Positions 37,965 through 50,300 of a DNA stretch of 64,000 nt are shown piece after piece. A program made the translations under genes and the position numbers. Source of the DNA: Eucommia ulmoides. Its lineage: Eukaryota > Streptophyta > Magnoliopsida > Garryales > Eucommiaceae. Numbering within the stretch: the first letter of the stretch is position 1; every line of letters starts with the position of its first letter. The notes beneath the pieces are model-generated. The model worked only from the letters and a program-made list of their open reading frames with translations. It had not been told where the DNA came from and did not search any database. The stretch is from assembly GCA_016647705.1 (NCBI GenBank), contig CM028328.1, forward strand, positions 2,414,501 through 2,478,500. Direction: 5' to 3'.

Positions 37965-38073
37965 TTTAAAATCTGTTTTGGAGGCCCCAAGTCAATTGAT
38001 TTTCGATTATTCAACTGCTATTTGGACCTTGCAAAGGGCTTGCCAAACGGGTATTTATCTGTTTTCGTTTTTT

Positions 38074-38341
38074 TGTTGACACGTTGTACCCCTGAAGTTT
38101 GACCAAAATCTCACTTTGGTCCTCATGGTTTCAATTTGAACATATAACACCTTAAAGCTTCCTAGTCATCCCAATACAGTTCATGTCATTATCCCAATTA
38201 CAATTTTGGACAGAAAATAATCACTTACCACCGCGCATGTGACTGTTTTTAAAGGGATTCATGGGCATTTTCAGCCTTCTCCTTTCCCTACTCCCATTCT
38301 CCTTCATGTCCAAATATTTAGAAGTAAAAAACATAGATATG

Positions 38342-38379
<38 letters not shown>

Positions 38380-38628
38380 CAACTTGTTCTTTATAGATAA
38401 TTTGTAAAGGGAAAAGGAAAAGGATGGAAATGCCCTTGATATCCTCTTTAAAATAATTGGGTGCACGGAGGGTGACAGTTTGCCATCCGAAACTGTAATG
38501 AAGCTATTAACCTAATTTGTAGTTGAATCATTGAGAAACTTCAGGGTGTCATGTGTTCAAATTGAAAGTACAGGGACCAAAATGAAATAACGGTCAAACT
38601 TCAGGGGTACAAAGTGTCACAAACCCTT
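38074..38628. mobile_element. MITE with about 70-bp inverted ends, downstream of the NBS pseudogene
   Basis: The left end TTGACACGTTGTACCCCTGA and the complement of the right end TTTGTGACACTTTGTACCCC match over some 70 bases. The family is shared with 43513-43993, 50700-51070 and 22290-22628. A (TA)n run sits at 38347-38372. The flanking duplication could not be settled. Confidence 0.65.
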
Positions 38629-39394
38629 TGTTTTCAAAGTGACTGTACATACTGCATTTCTTCCTTTATCATGTGATAATGATATAAATTGTCAACTTGC
38701 GTTTCCTTTCATTGTTTTTGAGATTTATTTTTGAATTAATGACTGGTAAACCAACTGGTCTTTGATTTAATATTTTAGATTATATTATCTTTTGGTCAAC
38801 TATACTCTAATCAAGTTTTATATGCTTTGTACATGTGAAAATGCCCATCAATATTTGACATTATTGATATGAATTATATGAATAACTAGGAAAGTCAATT
38901 TCTCTGCCTGTTCATTCCAACTGCAACGCGGCAAAGACGAAGATAGGCTTCTCCAAAACAACCTTCTTTTGATTCTTGAAGAAAAGCTGAATGCAAAGAG
39001 AAGGACTTGGGGTGCTCAGTTTGTGATTCAACCGCAATCCCGTCTTGCTCGAAACATCCTTGGATTGTCTGGACTCTGAATCCTTACAAGGTACAATGAT
39101 CACTTGTATTTATTTCATTTACTTTCTTGTTGGTATTTTTGAATTTACTTTAGGTTGCATTTGGGTTGAATGATTTGTAATGAATAAAAGCGCTTAAGAA
39201 AAGCATAAGCACATGGTGCAAAAAAGTCACCTGGAATTCATGAACATAAAAATTCTACTTAGATCCTGATTTTTCTTCTCCAAACTTTGAATTTCCACTT
39301 TATCTGATATATTTGACAAGTTATATTTTCCTTAATCTTCGTTACAATTTTGGATGCTAAAGCTCCTTCAAACGGAGACCTTAGCTAAGGGCCC
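38629..39394. other. Intergenic DNA with one coding-like stretch
   Basis: Mostly AT-rich. The segment 38922-39079 is open on the plus strand, reading LQRGKDEDRLLQNNLL and ending GLSGL then TGA. Its composition is more codon-like than its surroundings. I could not assign a family, and it may be a gene remnant. Confidence 0.25.
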
Positions 39395-39733
39395 TGTTAA
39401 ATCCCACATCGCCCTGTGTTTTCTGATCCTGAGCCATATATAAAGACTATCCTCTTCTTACAAGGCATCGTTTGAGCGTGAGTTAGTCCCATTGGGTTTT
39501 TACATGGTATCAGAGTCAGACCTTATGTCTGAGTTGGGTGTGTTGAATCCCACAACATTGACCCCCCAATATCCATTCGTAGTGGTTTGTCAAAGTTCAC
39601 TCTGCGCATGAGGGGGCGTGTTGAATCCCACGACGCTTGTGTTTCTTGATCCTGAGCAATATACAAAGTCTAGGGCAATCCTCCTCTTTCAAGGTGTCTT
39701 TTAAGATTGAGTTAGGCCTATTGGGTTTCTACA
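39395..39733 (+). mobile_element. TRIM (terminal-repeat retrotransposon in miniature)
   Basis: Two direct terminal repeats of 110 and 115 bases (39395-39504 and 39619-39733) begin TGTTAAATCCCAC and TGTTGAATCCCAC and end in GGGTTTTTACA and GGGTTTCTACA. Immediately after the left repeat is TGGTATCAGAGTCAG, a tRNA-Met primer binding site. A purine-rich tract (atgagggggcg) precedes the right repeat. The internal part is only about 114 bases with no coding frame. The whole element is 339 bp, a typical TRIM. The target duplication is not clear. Confidence 0.85.
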
Positions 39734-40152
39734 AGCCTGTTTGATAACACAATTCAACACTTAAATTGAATGTATTAAATACTTACAAAAAATAAATTTT
39801 TGCCATTAGAATATAACCATTAAAACATATAAAGAAAAATATAAATATAAAATAAAATTATATATAGAGAAAAAGTAATACCAACAAAAAAAATAGAGAG
39901 AAAATTGAAGAGATTTTTTTTTTGAGAGATCAAATTGTAAGTAAACTTTGGAAAGCCATAGTTGTAAAAATACAAACCTATTAAAATCGAAAATATTAAA
40001 ACAAAATTACTTAATCAATTCAGCATACATTCAGTACTTATTAGTTTTGTTGGAGTTTCTGCTTTTGGGCCATGAAACTTTATATAAGTGTCATTTTGTT
40101 TGTTTTTATGATAGTAGAGTTGTAAAAGAAAGACAAGGAGCTTGGCATAGCT
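39734..40152 (+). promoter_or_regulatory. Upstream flank of the CC-NBS-LRR gene
   Basis: AT-rich sequence without recognised elements. The TRIM ends about 420 bases before the start codon and could lie in the promoter. No TATA box was assigned. Confidence 0.3.
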
Positions 40153-43100
40153 ATGGACATTGTTGTAACTTTTGTCACAAAAGTTGGAGAGTATTTGGTT
40201 CCATCAGTTGGCCGAAACTTTGGTTACCTTTGGTACTACAAGAAGAACGTCAAAGATTTTCAAAACCAGGTTGCCAAGTTAGGCAATACGAGAGACAAAG
40301 TTCAACAGCTAGTTGACATTGCCAAGAGGGATGGAGAGGAGATCAAGACCGACGTTCAGAAATGGCTGGCTGAAGTGGACGAGATTATCAAGGCATCAGA
40401 AGAGTTGAACAATAAAATCAAAATGAACAAAAGGTGTTTGAGTGGGCGGTGTCCTGATTTGACCTCACGGTTTAAATTGAGCAAGGAAGCCACGAAGAAA
40501 ATGGCGGTTCTTCGAGAGATGCAAAGCAATGGCCAGATTGAAAACGTGTCGTTCCCAGCACCTCCCCCAAGCGTTGAACTCATTTCAAACAATGATTTTG
40601 TCTCTGTTGAATCGTCCAAATCGGTTATGGATCAAATAATGGATATGCTTAAGGACGATAGGTGTGGTATTTTTGGGGTTTATGGAATGGGTGGTATTGG
40701 AAAAACGACACTGGTGAAAGAAGTAGGTAAAAAGGCTAAGAAAACCGGCCTATTTGATCTTGTTGTGATGGCCGTTGTTTCCCAGACACCCAATTTGAGG
40801 AAGATTCAGGGCCAGATTGCTGACATGTTAGGCCTGAAACTAAGCGAGGAGAGTGAAATGGGAAGAGCAGGTCGACTCTATACCAGATTGAAGAACGAGA
40901 AAAGGATCCTCATAATACTGGATGATGTTTGGGCAAGGATCGACCTAACAACAATTGGAATCCCTCATGGTTCTGACCACATGGGATGTAAAATCATAGT
41001 CACCACAAGGAGGGAAAATGTCTGTTCCGATATGGGTGCCAAAAGAATTCCTTTAAGCGTCTTGTCAAGGGAAGAATCATGGGATTTGTTCAGAGAGAGC
41101 GCTGGCGCCATTATCAATTCTTCCACGTTCAATAGCGTGGCAATGAAGGTAGCAAGAGAATGCCGGGGCTTGCCCTTAGCACTTGTAACTGTTGGAAATG
41201 CACTTCGCGATAAAGAGCCCTTTGAATGGGAAGCCGCACTTCAGCTACTCAAGAGGTCTCTTCCCCTTGGCATGGATGAGACAGAGCAAGGCGTCTTCTC
41301 ATGTATAAAGCTCAGCTACAACTACATAAAGAGTGACGAAATCAAATCATGCTTTCTGCTCTGTTCTTTATTCCCCGAAGATCACGATATAAAAATAGAA
41401 GACTTGGCCAGATTTGCAATAGGGAAAGGTTTGTTCAGAGACGTCGATACAATGGAAGAAGCAAGAAGCCAAGCGCACGCAATCGTCAAACACTTGAAAG
41501 CTTCTTGTTTGTTGCTGGATAGTGACAAGGAAGGCTGTGTCAAGATGCACGACGTGGTTCGTGATTTTGCCATATCAATCGCATCTAGAGGTGATCCTAT
41601 GTACTTGATAAGAGCTGGCATTGGCATGAAGGAGTGGCCAAAGAAGGAGACATTCGAACAATACACAGGCATCTCCATGATAACTAGCGATATTCATAAC
41701 CTTCCTTCACGTATAAACTGCCCGAAGCTGCAAATTTTACTATTGGGAGAAAACGAGGGTTTTGATAATATTCCGGATTCTTTCTTTCTGGGTATGCCCG
41801 GCCTCAGGGTGCTGGATCTAAGTGAAAGGATTGGCGTTCGCTCATTGCTTCCAGGTATTGCATACCGCCCAAGCGTTTCACTTCCTTCAAGGATTTTAAC
41901 ACTACCACCCTCATTTGTAATTCTAGCACACCTTCGAACACTGCGTTTGGATCATTGCAAGTTAGGCAACGTATCCACGATTGGAGAACTGACGAATCTT
42001 GAAATTCTGAGCTTTTATGGGTCTGACATCAGGCGGTTGCCTGAGGAATTAGCAGAACTTATTAATCTGAGGCTCTTGGATCTCTCGTTCTGTCAATATC
42101 TTCAAACGATTCCAGCGAATTTGATATCGAAACTTTCTCAATTGGAAGAACTCTACATGGGTGGTAGCTTCCGACGCTGGGAAATAGAAGGAACACAAGA
42201 TGAGGAAAAACACAATGCTAGCCTTTATGAACTGAAATCTTTGCCTCGTTTAGCTGTTTTATGTGTGGAACTTGAAGACATGGCTGCTTTTCCTTCTGAC
42301 CCCCTCCTCTTCCGTGATTTACACAAGTTTGAGATATCAATAGGGTGTTATTCTATTGAGTCTTACCCGAACTCGAAAAGCCTGCACCTCAGAGAGATGA
42401 AAACCCCGTTATCCGATGGAGTCAAGGCTGTGCTCAAAACTGCTGAAAATGCGACGTTGTTTTGTCTGACAGAGAACTCCATTAATGCTGTTCTTGATAT
42501 TGATGGATTTGGTCGAGATGGGTTGAGATTTCTCAAGGTAAAGGCTTGTAATAACATGTTATCTCTTATAGGCGGCTCTAACAAGGAGAACAATCCACAC
42601 CCACCACCGGCTATCTTCACCGCATTGGAGGAGCTGCATATTCAGCTAATGGAGATAATGTCCTTGATCAATTTTCCATTGGATTCGGCCTCGCTACAGA
42701 AACTACGAGTCCTCAAGGTCGAATTTTGCCATGAAATGTTCTTTATCGTTCCTATTTACTTGAATTGCAGGTTACAAAATCTTGAAGAAATCTCAGTATG
42801 TTGGTGCAAGAAGGCTATGTCCATATTCCACCTTCCCAAAGTTATAAACAACGAGCACATGCTTCTGTCTTCTCTTCGAAAATTGACTTTGGCAGGATTG
42901 GGGGACTTGTTTCATATCTGGCGAAACGCTTCAAGCCGACTCTTAACGCTACATAACCTTAGAGTAGTCGAGATCAGTTCGTGCCATAATTTGAGATATA
43001 TATTTCCATATGCTATCGCTCACACGTTATCGAATCTGGAAATTCTCGACATAAAATGGTGTAGAAATTTGACAAGCATTGTTGCAGAGGCAGGGGAAGG

Positions 43101-45584
43101 GGGATCGAGCGATCATGGTCAGCCTGCCGGTTTCACGAAAATTAAGGTTGTTCGATTGGATGGGTGCCAGAATCTGACAAGTCTATTCCCGGGGGCGACT
43201 GATGAAGATTTCATGTTGCCTGAATTGATCAGCCTCGAACTCACGAATCTGCCTCGGCTTGGCAGGCTTTGTGCTGAGAATTTCGGTCTTGGGATGCCAT
43301 TGTTGGAGGAATTGGTGATGGAGAAGTGTCAAATGATGGAAAATTTTGCTGTTGATCCTACTGCATATGGGGTTGGGTTTGCACCTAAACTGCTGAAACT
43401 GCAAGTGAATGGACAGGCATTGGACATTGAGGCATTCCAGGATCTACTTGGAAAAAAGGTATGTACACATCTCTTGTTCTGTTTGGTTAGTGTTATTTTT
43501 CTTATGAGGTTTTGACACTTTGTACCCCCCGGAAGTTTGACCAAAATCTCACTTTGGTCCCCCATTGTTTCAATTTGAACATATAACACCATAAAGTTTT
43601 TTAGTCATCCCACTACAGTTCAAGTCATTATCCCCATTCGCAATTTTGGACGAAAAACAGTTACTTCATGCACTTGACTCTTAAACTCTTTATGGACAAT
43701 TTTAGTTTCCTCCTTCCCTCCCTGGCTCTTTCCTGCCAAATACTTAGATATACAAATATAAAATATATACATATTTTGAAATTTTGGAAGGGGGAAAAGG
43801 AAGAGGTTGGAAATGCACATAGCGTACCCTTAAAATTAGTTGGCAATTGACTGTTTATCGTAAAAAATTGTAATGAACTTATTGAATTGGACTGAAGTGG
43901 GATGATTATGGAATTTCAAAGTATTATGTGTTCAAATTACAATTGTGGGGATTGAAATGTTATAATGGTCAAACTTTAGGGGTCCAAAGTATTAAAATCC
44001 TTTTTCTTTTCCTTTTGTTTTTGTATTTATGTTCCTAGTCTTGAGTAAAATTAGGGATGCCACTAGTTCGGTTTCGATCCGGTTTCATATAAAACCAAAA
44101 TAAAAAACCATTAGAAATATATGAAACCAAAACTGCAATAAAAACCGCCAATTTTTTTTAAACGGTTTTAAAATAAAATCATTTAAATTTATACAAAACT
44201 AAAACCAAACCCGCAAAACCATTTAAGATTTTTCAATTGTATAAAAATAAAAAAAATAAAACCAAAATCGCGAAATCGCGTACCGTTATTTTTTATATAT
44301 ATAAACAAAAATATAACAAAAATAACATAAATTCTAAAAAAACAAAACTATACCACAAAATAACCATAATTAAAGTTTCTAATCAGTAACCATAATTAAA
44401 ATTTCTAACCAGTAACCATAACTAAAATACAATAATAGGTTACAACAATACAAATCAAGTGTAAATAAATAAAAGAAAGAGAAGAGAATCAGACAATTAG
44501 AGATGAGACAGAGAGTCTGAGAGAACAAATGAGGAGAGAGTGGAAATGAATGGAGGAACGAGCCGAACGACTGTGAAATCAGAAATGAAAATTATGAAAT
44601 CCTAAGTTCCTTTACACACGTATATATAAGAGAGATGAAAGTATAAATAAAAAAATATATATATATATTATGGTTAAACTGTAAATATACAAAAAATAAG
44701 GGTATATATGTAATAAAAATATATCTAAAATATCAGTTTCGTAGTTTGGTTTTGTGGTTCAGTTTCGCGGTTTTTATCCCAAAAACTAAAATTAATACCG
44801 TTTTGGTTGCTAATGTCAAAACCGAAACCACAACCAAACTATTTAGTTGATTTTAAAACCGAACCATTTAATTTGGTTTTTCGCAGTTACCCATCGGTTC
44901 GGTTTTTGTGGCATCCCTATGTAAAATGGACCGTCCACTTTTCTCCAAATCCTACGCATAGCTTGAGTTCTGTAGCATCGGATTGCCCAACAATCTTGTT
45001 ATTATGCATTAGTTTATAGTTATGATGGTTCAGTCACCAAGAAGATTAAGGTTTATTTACACTTTGGTTTTTATGGTTTGTCCGAATTGTACTTTATACC
45101 TTATACCTTTATAGTATTTTTGTCAACACTTATCACTTATAGTTTACAATTAAGTGAAACTGTTAAATAATTAATAAAATTTTACAAAATGACAAATTTA
45201 CCCCATGTGCCCGACCTGACTCGAGTGAATAAAAGGAAAGCTAAAAAGATCAAATGGATCTTATTTGACCCGACCCGGGTATAAATGTCAATTAACATTG
45301 AATAATTTATTAATTTTAATTTTTTGAGATTTAATCGTTAACTTTAACGGAAAATGTAACCGCGACACTTAAATATGAACTATAGAGGATAAGAGCTAAC
45401 AAAATTACCACAATGAAATAAATTGCAATTTGGTCAAACCACATAGGACAAAATGCGGATAACCCGAAGATTAATTTTGCATTTCCTTTTTTGTCCCCAT
45501 ATATTTATTGAAATCCCTTTTCATATTTGAAAACAATAAATTGTTTCTTGTTTTTGCTCCCACCAGATGACGAAGAACCCATGA
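40153..45584 (+). CDS. CC-NBS-LRR disease resistance protein (RPS2/At4g27190-like)
   Basis: Intracellular immune receptor of the CNL class. The large exon (40153-43458) is open for 1102 codons. Residues 1-150 form the coiled-coil region. NB-ARC follows: P-loop GMGGIGKTT at 178-186, kinase 2 ILIILDDVW ending at 260, GLPLAL at 339-344 and MHDV at 465-468. Leucine-rich repeats run from about 530 to 1090. All signature residues are intact, so it should be able to bind nucleotide. Without splicing, the frame runs on to 43515. A good donor (AAG/gtatgt at 43459) and an acceptor caccag at 45561-45566 would add a tiny last exon MTKNP-stop (45567-45584), giving 1107 residues. The presumed last intron contains a MITE and a hAT-like element. 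The start was chosen because a CC-NBS protein should begin MDIV..F; the paralogue starts comparably. Confidence 0.9.
43513..43993. mobile_element. MITE in the presumed last intron of the CC-NBS-LRR gene
   Basis: Same family as 38074-38628. The left end is tgacactttgtaccccccgg and the right end is a diverged inverted copy. The internal part (cctccttccctccctggctc and neighbours) is also related to that copy. It starts only 54 bases after the donor site. Confidence 0.6.
44052..44919. mobile_element. hAT-like non-autonomous element
   Basis: Perfect 12-bp inverted ends TAGGGATGCCAC / GTGGCATCCCTA. The 8-bp flanks agtaaaat (44044-44051) and tgtaaaat (44920-44927) differ by one base, as expected for hAT. 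The interior is full of short subterminal words such as aaaccaaaa and aaccgaacca in both orientations. No transposase. Confidence 0.8.
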
Positions 45585-46948
45585 GCTTGAAGTTGGAATT
45601 CATAGCTACTATGATGAAGGGAGTCATAAAAAATGCCTATTTTAGTGTCATTTCTTGGGGTTAATTACTTTTTTACCCCCTTATATTTTGGTTTTATTTA
45701 ATTTTAAACCCCTTTTACTTTTGACTAAAAGGAGGAACTCGCGTAGAAGCTCACGTTTTATTTAAAAAATAAAATAAAATGAATTAAACTTCCTTTATTT
45801 TGTAATATAAATTTATTTTTTAAAGGTAATAAATGAGAAAATAATATTTTCTCTCTCTCACTTTTTTTTTTTTTATTTATTTTTTATCAAAGACAGTAAA
45901 ATTAGAAGTTAATATATATTGAGATGTATATATGGAATATAATTTATAATTTAAAACTAAATCTGTAATTCTACTCTTTTTTTTAAAAAAAAAAAAATGT
46001 TACAATATTGTGTCTCTTACGTATGGACAATTTTATATAGTTTTACAACAATTGAATTTCATCGATACAAATTGTAGAAAAATTCGAAATTAATTGTGTC
46101 CGAATTTGAACCACAGAAATTTTTGTTGATTCAGAAATTTGATAAAACGAGTTTTTTTTTTTCTGAGAATATAATTTTTTTTTTATATGAATCAAAAAGT
46201 AATTTATATAAAATTTGAAAAGTCTCAATTGATTTTTCTTTAAAATATACATATAAAACTATTAATTTTAAAAGTTGAAGGGTCAAATTAGGACTTTATA
46301 TTTCTAATTTTGGTATTAAAAATACGAGTTTTGATACAGAAGAGATGTTAGTCCGGTTGGTAAGGGGAGATGTCTTTTTTCCTTGCCAACCAAGGTTTAA
46401 CTCTCCTAGAAAGAATTTCGGGAATTAAATATTGAATTTAATCTTGAATGCACCAGGTTGATGTGGTGGAGTGCGTTTTTAAAATTACCTGGGGAGATGA
46501 TTAGTTGAGGTGTGTGTAAATTGACCCGGATAACACTTTATGTAAAACTAAAATAAAAAAAAAAAAATAGGGGTTTCGATCGCCGAGGGAGGTGATTAGT
46601 TGAAGTGCGTGTAAGTTGGCTCGAACAAAATCTTATCGTAAAACCCAAATAAAAAATAAGGGTTTTGATGAAAATTTTAGTCTCTAAGTCCATGTACTAT
46701 AATAATTTTTTCAAAAATTTAAAGTTACTATAATATATTAAAATTACTGTAATTTTTAAATTACAATAACTTTAATAGAGTATAATGATTTTTGAACTTT
46801 TGACAGTAATGTTTTTTAAAGAAATTATTATAACATGTGAATTGCATATCTTAAAATTTTAGGTCCGTGATGTGTTAACAAAAAAATCCTAAAATAATAA
46901 TAATAATAATAAAAATATAAATTTAGAAATAATATGTTGCAACTAAAT
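45585..46948. other. AT-rich intergenic DNA
   Basis: No gene recognised. Around 46345-46420 the words ggttggtaaggggagatg and aaggtttaactctcc vaguely resemble the A and B boxes of a tRNA-derived SINE, but the copy is too diverged to call. Confidence 0.35.
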
Positions 46949-47144
46949 GGAAGCTTCGGCGCAACGGTAAAGGTTGTCACCACGTGACTTGGAGGTCACG
47001 AGTTCGAGTCGTAGAAACAGTCTATTACAAAAAGTAAGATAAGACTGCGTACAATATACCTAAGTAGTCCGACCTTTTTCTGGACTCCGCGCATAACGGG
47101 AACATTGTAGTACCAGATTGTCTTTTTTTTTTTTTTTTTTTTTA
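46949..47144 (+). mobile_element. Au-type SINE (tRNA-derived)
   Basis: The sequence follows the plant Au SINE layout: a tRNA-like head with an A box (tcggcgcaacggtaaagg) and a B box (gagttcgagtcg), then the conserved blocks gactgcgtacaatatacc and ccgcgcataacgggaacatt, ending in a T tract (47122-47144). It lies about 170 bases upstream of the PAP18-type gene. It is not a tRNA gene. No target duplication could be confirmed. Confidence 0.85.
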
Positions 47145-47316
47145 GTTGGACCTAGCTAAAGCCAATGGTGGTACTATTACTATGCTGACTTTCAATTGTC
47201 ATGAGGGGTAATATAGACATTTTACATTGGCGCAAATGAAGACAAAAAGGCCAGTATAAAGTGTACACACCTCAACGACTGGATGGGCATGCTCTGCAAC
47301 AACGGGATTCTCGATC

Positions 47317-50300
47317 ATGGAGGCGAAGCATATACTTTTCGTACCCTTGTTAACCGCCGTATTGACGATCGCCGCGACGGTCTCAATCGCCGCCGATTAT
47401 GTCCGGCCACCGCCTCGCAAAACACTTCACTTTCCGTGGAGTCGTAAACCTACATCTACTCCAGAACAGGTAATTTCACGCTTCGTCTTTATTGATTTCT
47501 AGGTTTTCTCTCGCGAAGTATGAATTCCGATCATTTATGCATTGTTCTGTGTTTAATTATTGCTGAACTGAAGTTGCTGAACACAGTAGATTTCTTTGGT
47601 TCTCTCAATGATTAGTTTAATAATTAGTGCCTATCAATGTAGCTAGGGCTGAATTTGCTGATCTATTTGATTGTGAAATGATTTTGTCTTTTCTCATAGT
47701 TTTATTCATGATGGCTTACCTTTGATGAACCGGAATCGGTATTTAAAAAAGCAAAAGATTCCTAAATCGGAACTATTCCTTTTTTAATTGAAATTCTGGG
47801 GCTCCGGTATCCTGCATGCAACTCTTGCTTCCTGAATTGCATCATATCTGTCATGATTCATGACAGGAGTTCATTTAGTGATCTTCGTTATGCTAAATTC
47901 TGCTGTCAATTTTGATGGCGGGGCTGGTATTATGTTAACTTAGGTCACACTATTATTTCTGTTCCCATATTGGTCTTCATATTCCCAGTAATCTAAGAAC
48001 GGAAACAGAAAGCTCGGGACGAAAACAGTAAAGTGGTGTTTGGGAACTCCAAATTGAAGTCTTGGAATTGGAATTAGAAACGAACACGTGTAAAAATTAA
48101 AAATTTACATGCATTCATTTTTGAATTTCAATAACACGGCTTCATTCCATGTTCCCAAATGCTACCTAAGGTTCTGTTTGGGTGATGGATATTGGGATTT
48201 GATTTTGAGAAGGGATATCTAAAATTCATAAATTAGTTCCTTGTTTGGCTGATTCAAAAAGGAATTTCAAAATGGAATAATTTAGGGGGTAAAAGGAATT
48301 GCAAACGATAAGATTTTAAAATTCAAAATTTCAAAATCCAATAATTTCTAAATTCTACGAAATCATCAAATTCATTATCCCAAACGCACTCTAAAAAAAC
48401 ATCAAACGGGGCCTATTTTTCAAAAAATTGTCATTGCAGGTCCACATTTCTCTGGCGGGGGATAACCACATGCGAATCTCATGGATCACAAACGACAAAT
48501 CCTCTCCTTCCCTTGTTGAATATGGAAAATCCCCCAAAAGTTACCATTCATCATCTCAAGGAGAGAGCACATCTTATAACTATATCTTATATAGCTCCGG
48601 AAAGATTCACCACACTGTCATCGGACCACTAGAAGACGACACAGTCTACTACTACAGATGTGGAGGAAAAGGCCCCGAATTTCAATTCAAAACCCCTCCC
48701 TCTCAATTCCCGATCACTTTCGCTGTCGCTAGCGATTTGGGTCAAACCGGATGGACAAAGTCAACCTTAGACCACATCGATTTATGCAAATATGATGTTC
48801 ATCTCCTTCCCGGAGACCTTGCTTATGCTAATTACATACAACATCTTTGGGACACATTTGGCGAGTTAGTTCAGCCGCTCGCAAGTGCGAGGCCATGGAT
48901 GGTTACTGAAGGGAACCACGAGAAGGAGATTATTCCGTTGCTTGTGGACGGGTTCAAATCTTATAATGCCAGGTGGAAGATGCCGTTTGCGGAGAGCGGT
49001 TCGAGTTCTAATCTTTATTATTCTTTCGAAGTTGCCGGAGTTCATGTCGTGATGCTAGGTTCGTACACGGATTATGATGAGCACTCTGATCAGTATAGCT
49101 GGTTGAAGGTTAGTTGATTATCTCTATCTATTCTATAAGGGCATGTTTGGTTGTCCTTAAATATGCAAATTGAACTATTCGATAGTTGTTTAATTTGTGA
49201 ATTGCTAGACCCTGTTTGGTTTAAATTTTATTAATAATGTGTTAAAAATATCGAAAACTAGAAGTGATTTGATGATTGAAATACGATATTGAAAAACAAA
49301 GATAATAATGATGCTTGTTGTGTAGTAGATAAATTTTTAGAGGAATAAAAGTGTTTTCGAGTTATATGTTGTTCAAAGATTCGAGATAGATGCAAGAGAC
49401 GTGACTATTTGCTGTCAAAATTTGCAACGAGGTTCATGATTTGGACCAGTGTTGCCCTGGGCGCTGGTGGGGTGCGCCTAGGGGCGACGCGCTAAAGTGC
49501 CCCTGGGTGCGGGGGAGCGCAACTCCTGGTGTGCGTACGCCATCTTGTTATCTATATCTATTCTTCATAATTCATATATATATTTTTAAATTATTTTTTT
49601 GGTATTTTTTAACTATATATAATATATAATATTTTAAAAATTTTAAAAATTCATGTATCGCTGGCCTTACGCCCCGCCCCGGATAGGCCAAAACGCACCC
49701 CCCCCCCCCCCCCCCCCCCCCCCGCCTTTTACAACCTGATTTGCACTGAAATAGTATGATTTGGAAATTTTAGGGTGTCACGTGTTCAAATTGAAATCAT
49801 GAGGGCCAAAGTGAGATAACGGTCAAACTTTAGGGTGTAAAGTGTCAAAAACGGTTTTTGCTAAATCAACCCGAGTCATGAAACGCAGGATGATCTCTCA
49901 AAGGTGGACCGAAAAAGAACACCCTGGCTGCTTGTATTGTTCCATGTTCCATGGTATAATAGTAATGAAGCTCATCAAGGAGAAGGTGATGGAATGATGG
50001 CTTCAATGGAGCCATTGCTTTATGCTGCCGGAGTAGATATTGTGCTGTCCGGTCACGTTCATGCCTATGAACGCTCGGTAAGGCCCTGCTTTTTTACCGT
50101 TTCTGTCCCCAAATTTCTCTTTCTATAAAACTGAGAACACAAACAGAAATATGAGAAGAAAATGAAATCTGTTTCTGTTTGATCAAAATTCAGTACACAA
50201 TAGAAATCACTCTGAAATTTGTGTTCCATGTTTTTTGGGAATAGAAACACCATATGAATTGGGTACTTAAAAGATTTATTTGTGCTTGTCTTTTTTTGGC

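Noticed and set aside
46949-47020. tRNA gene
   Set aside because: A and B boxes are present, but the conserved downstream Au blocks and T tract identify a SINE, and the cloverleaf is not complete.
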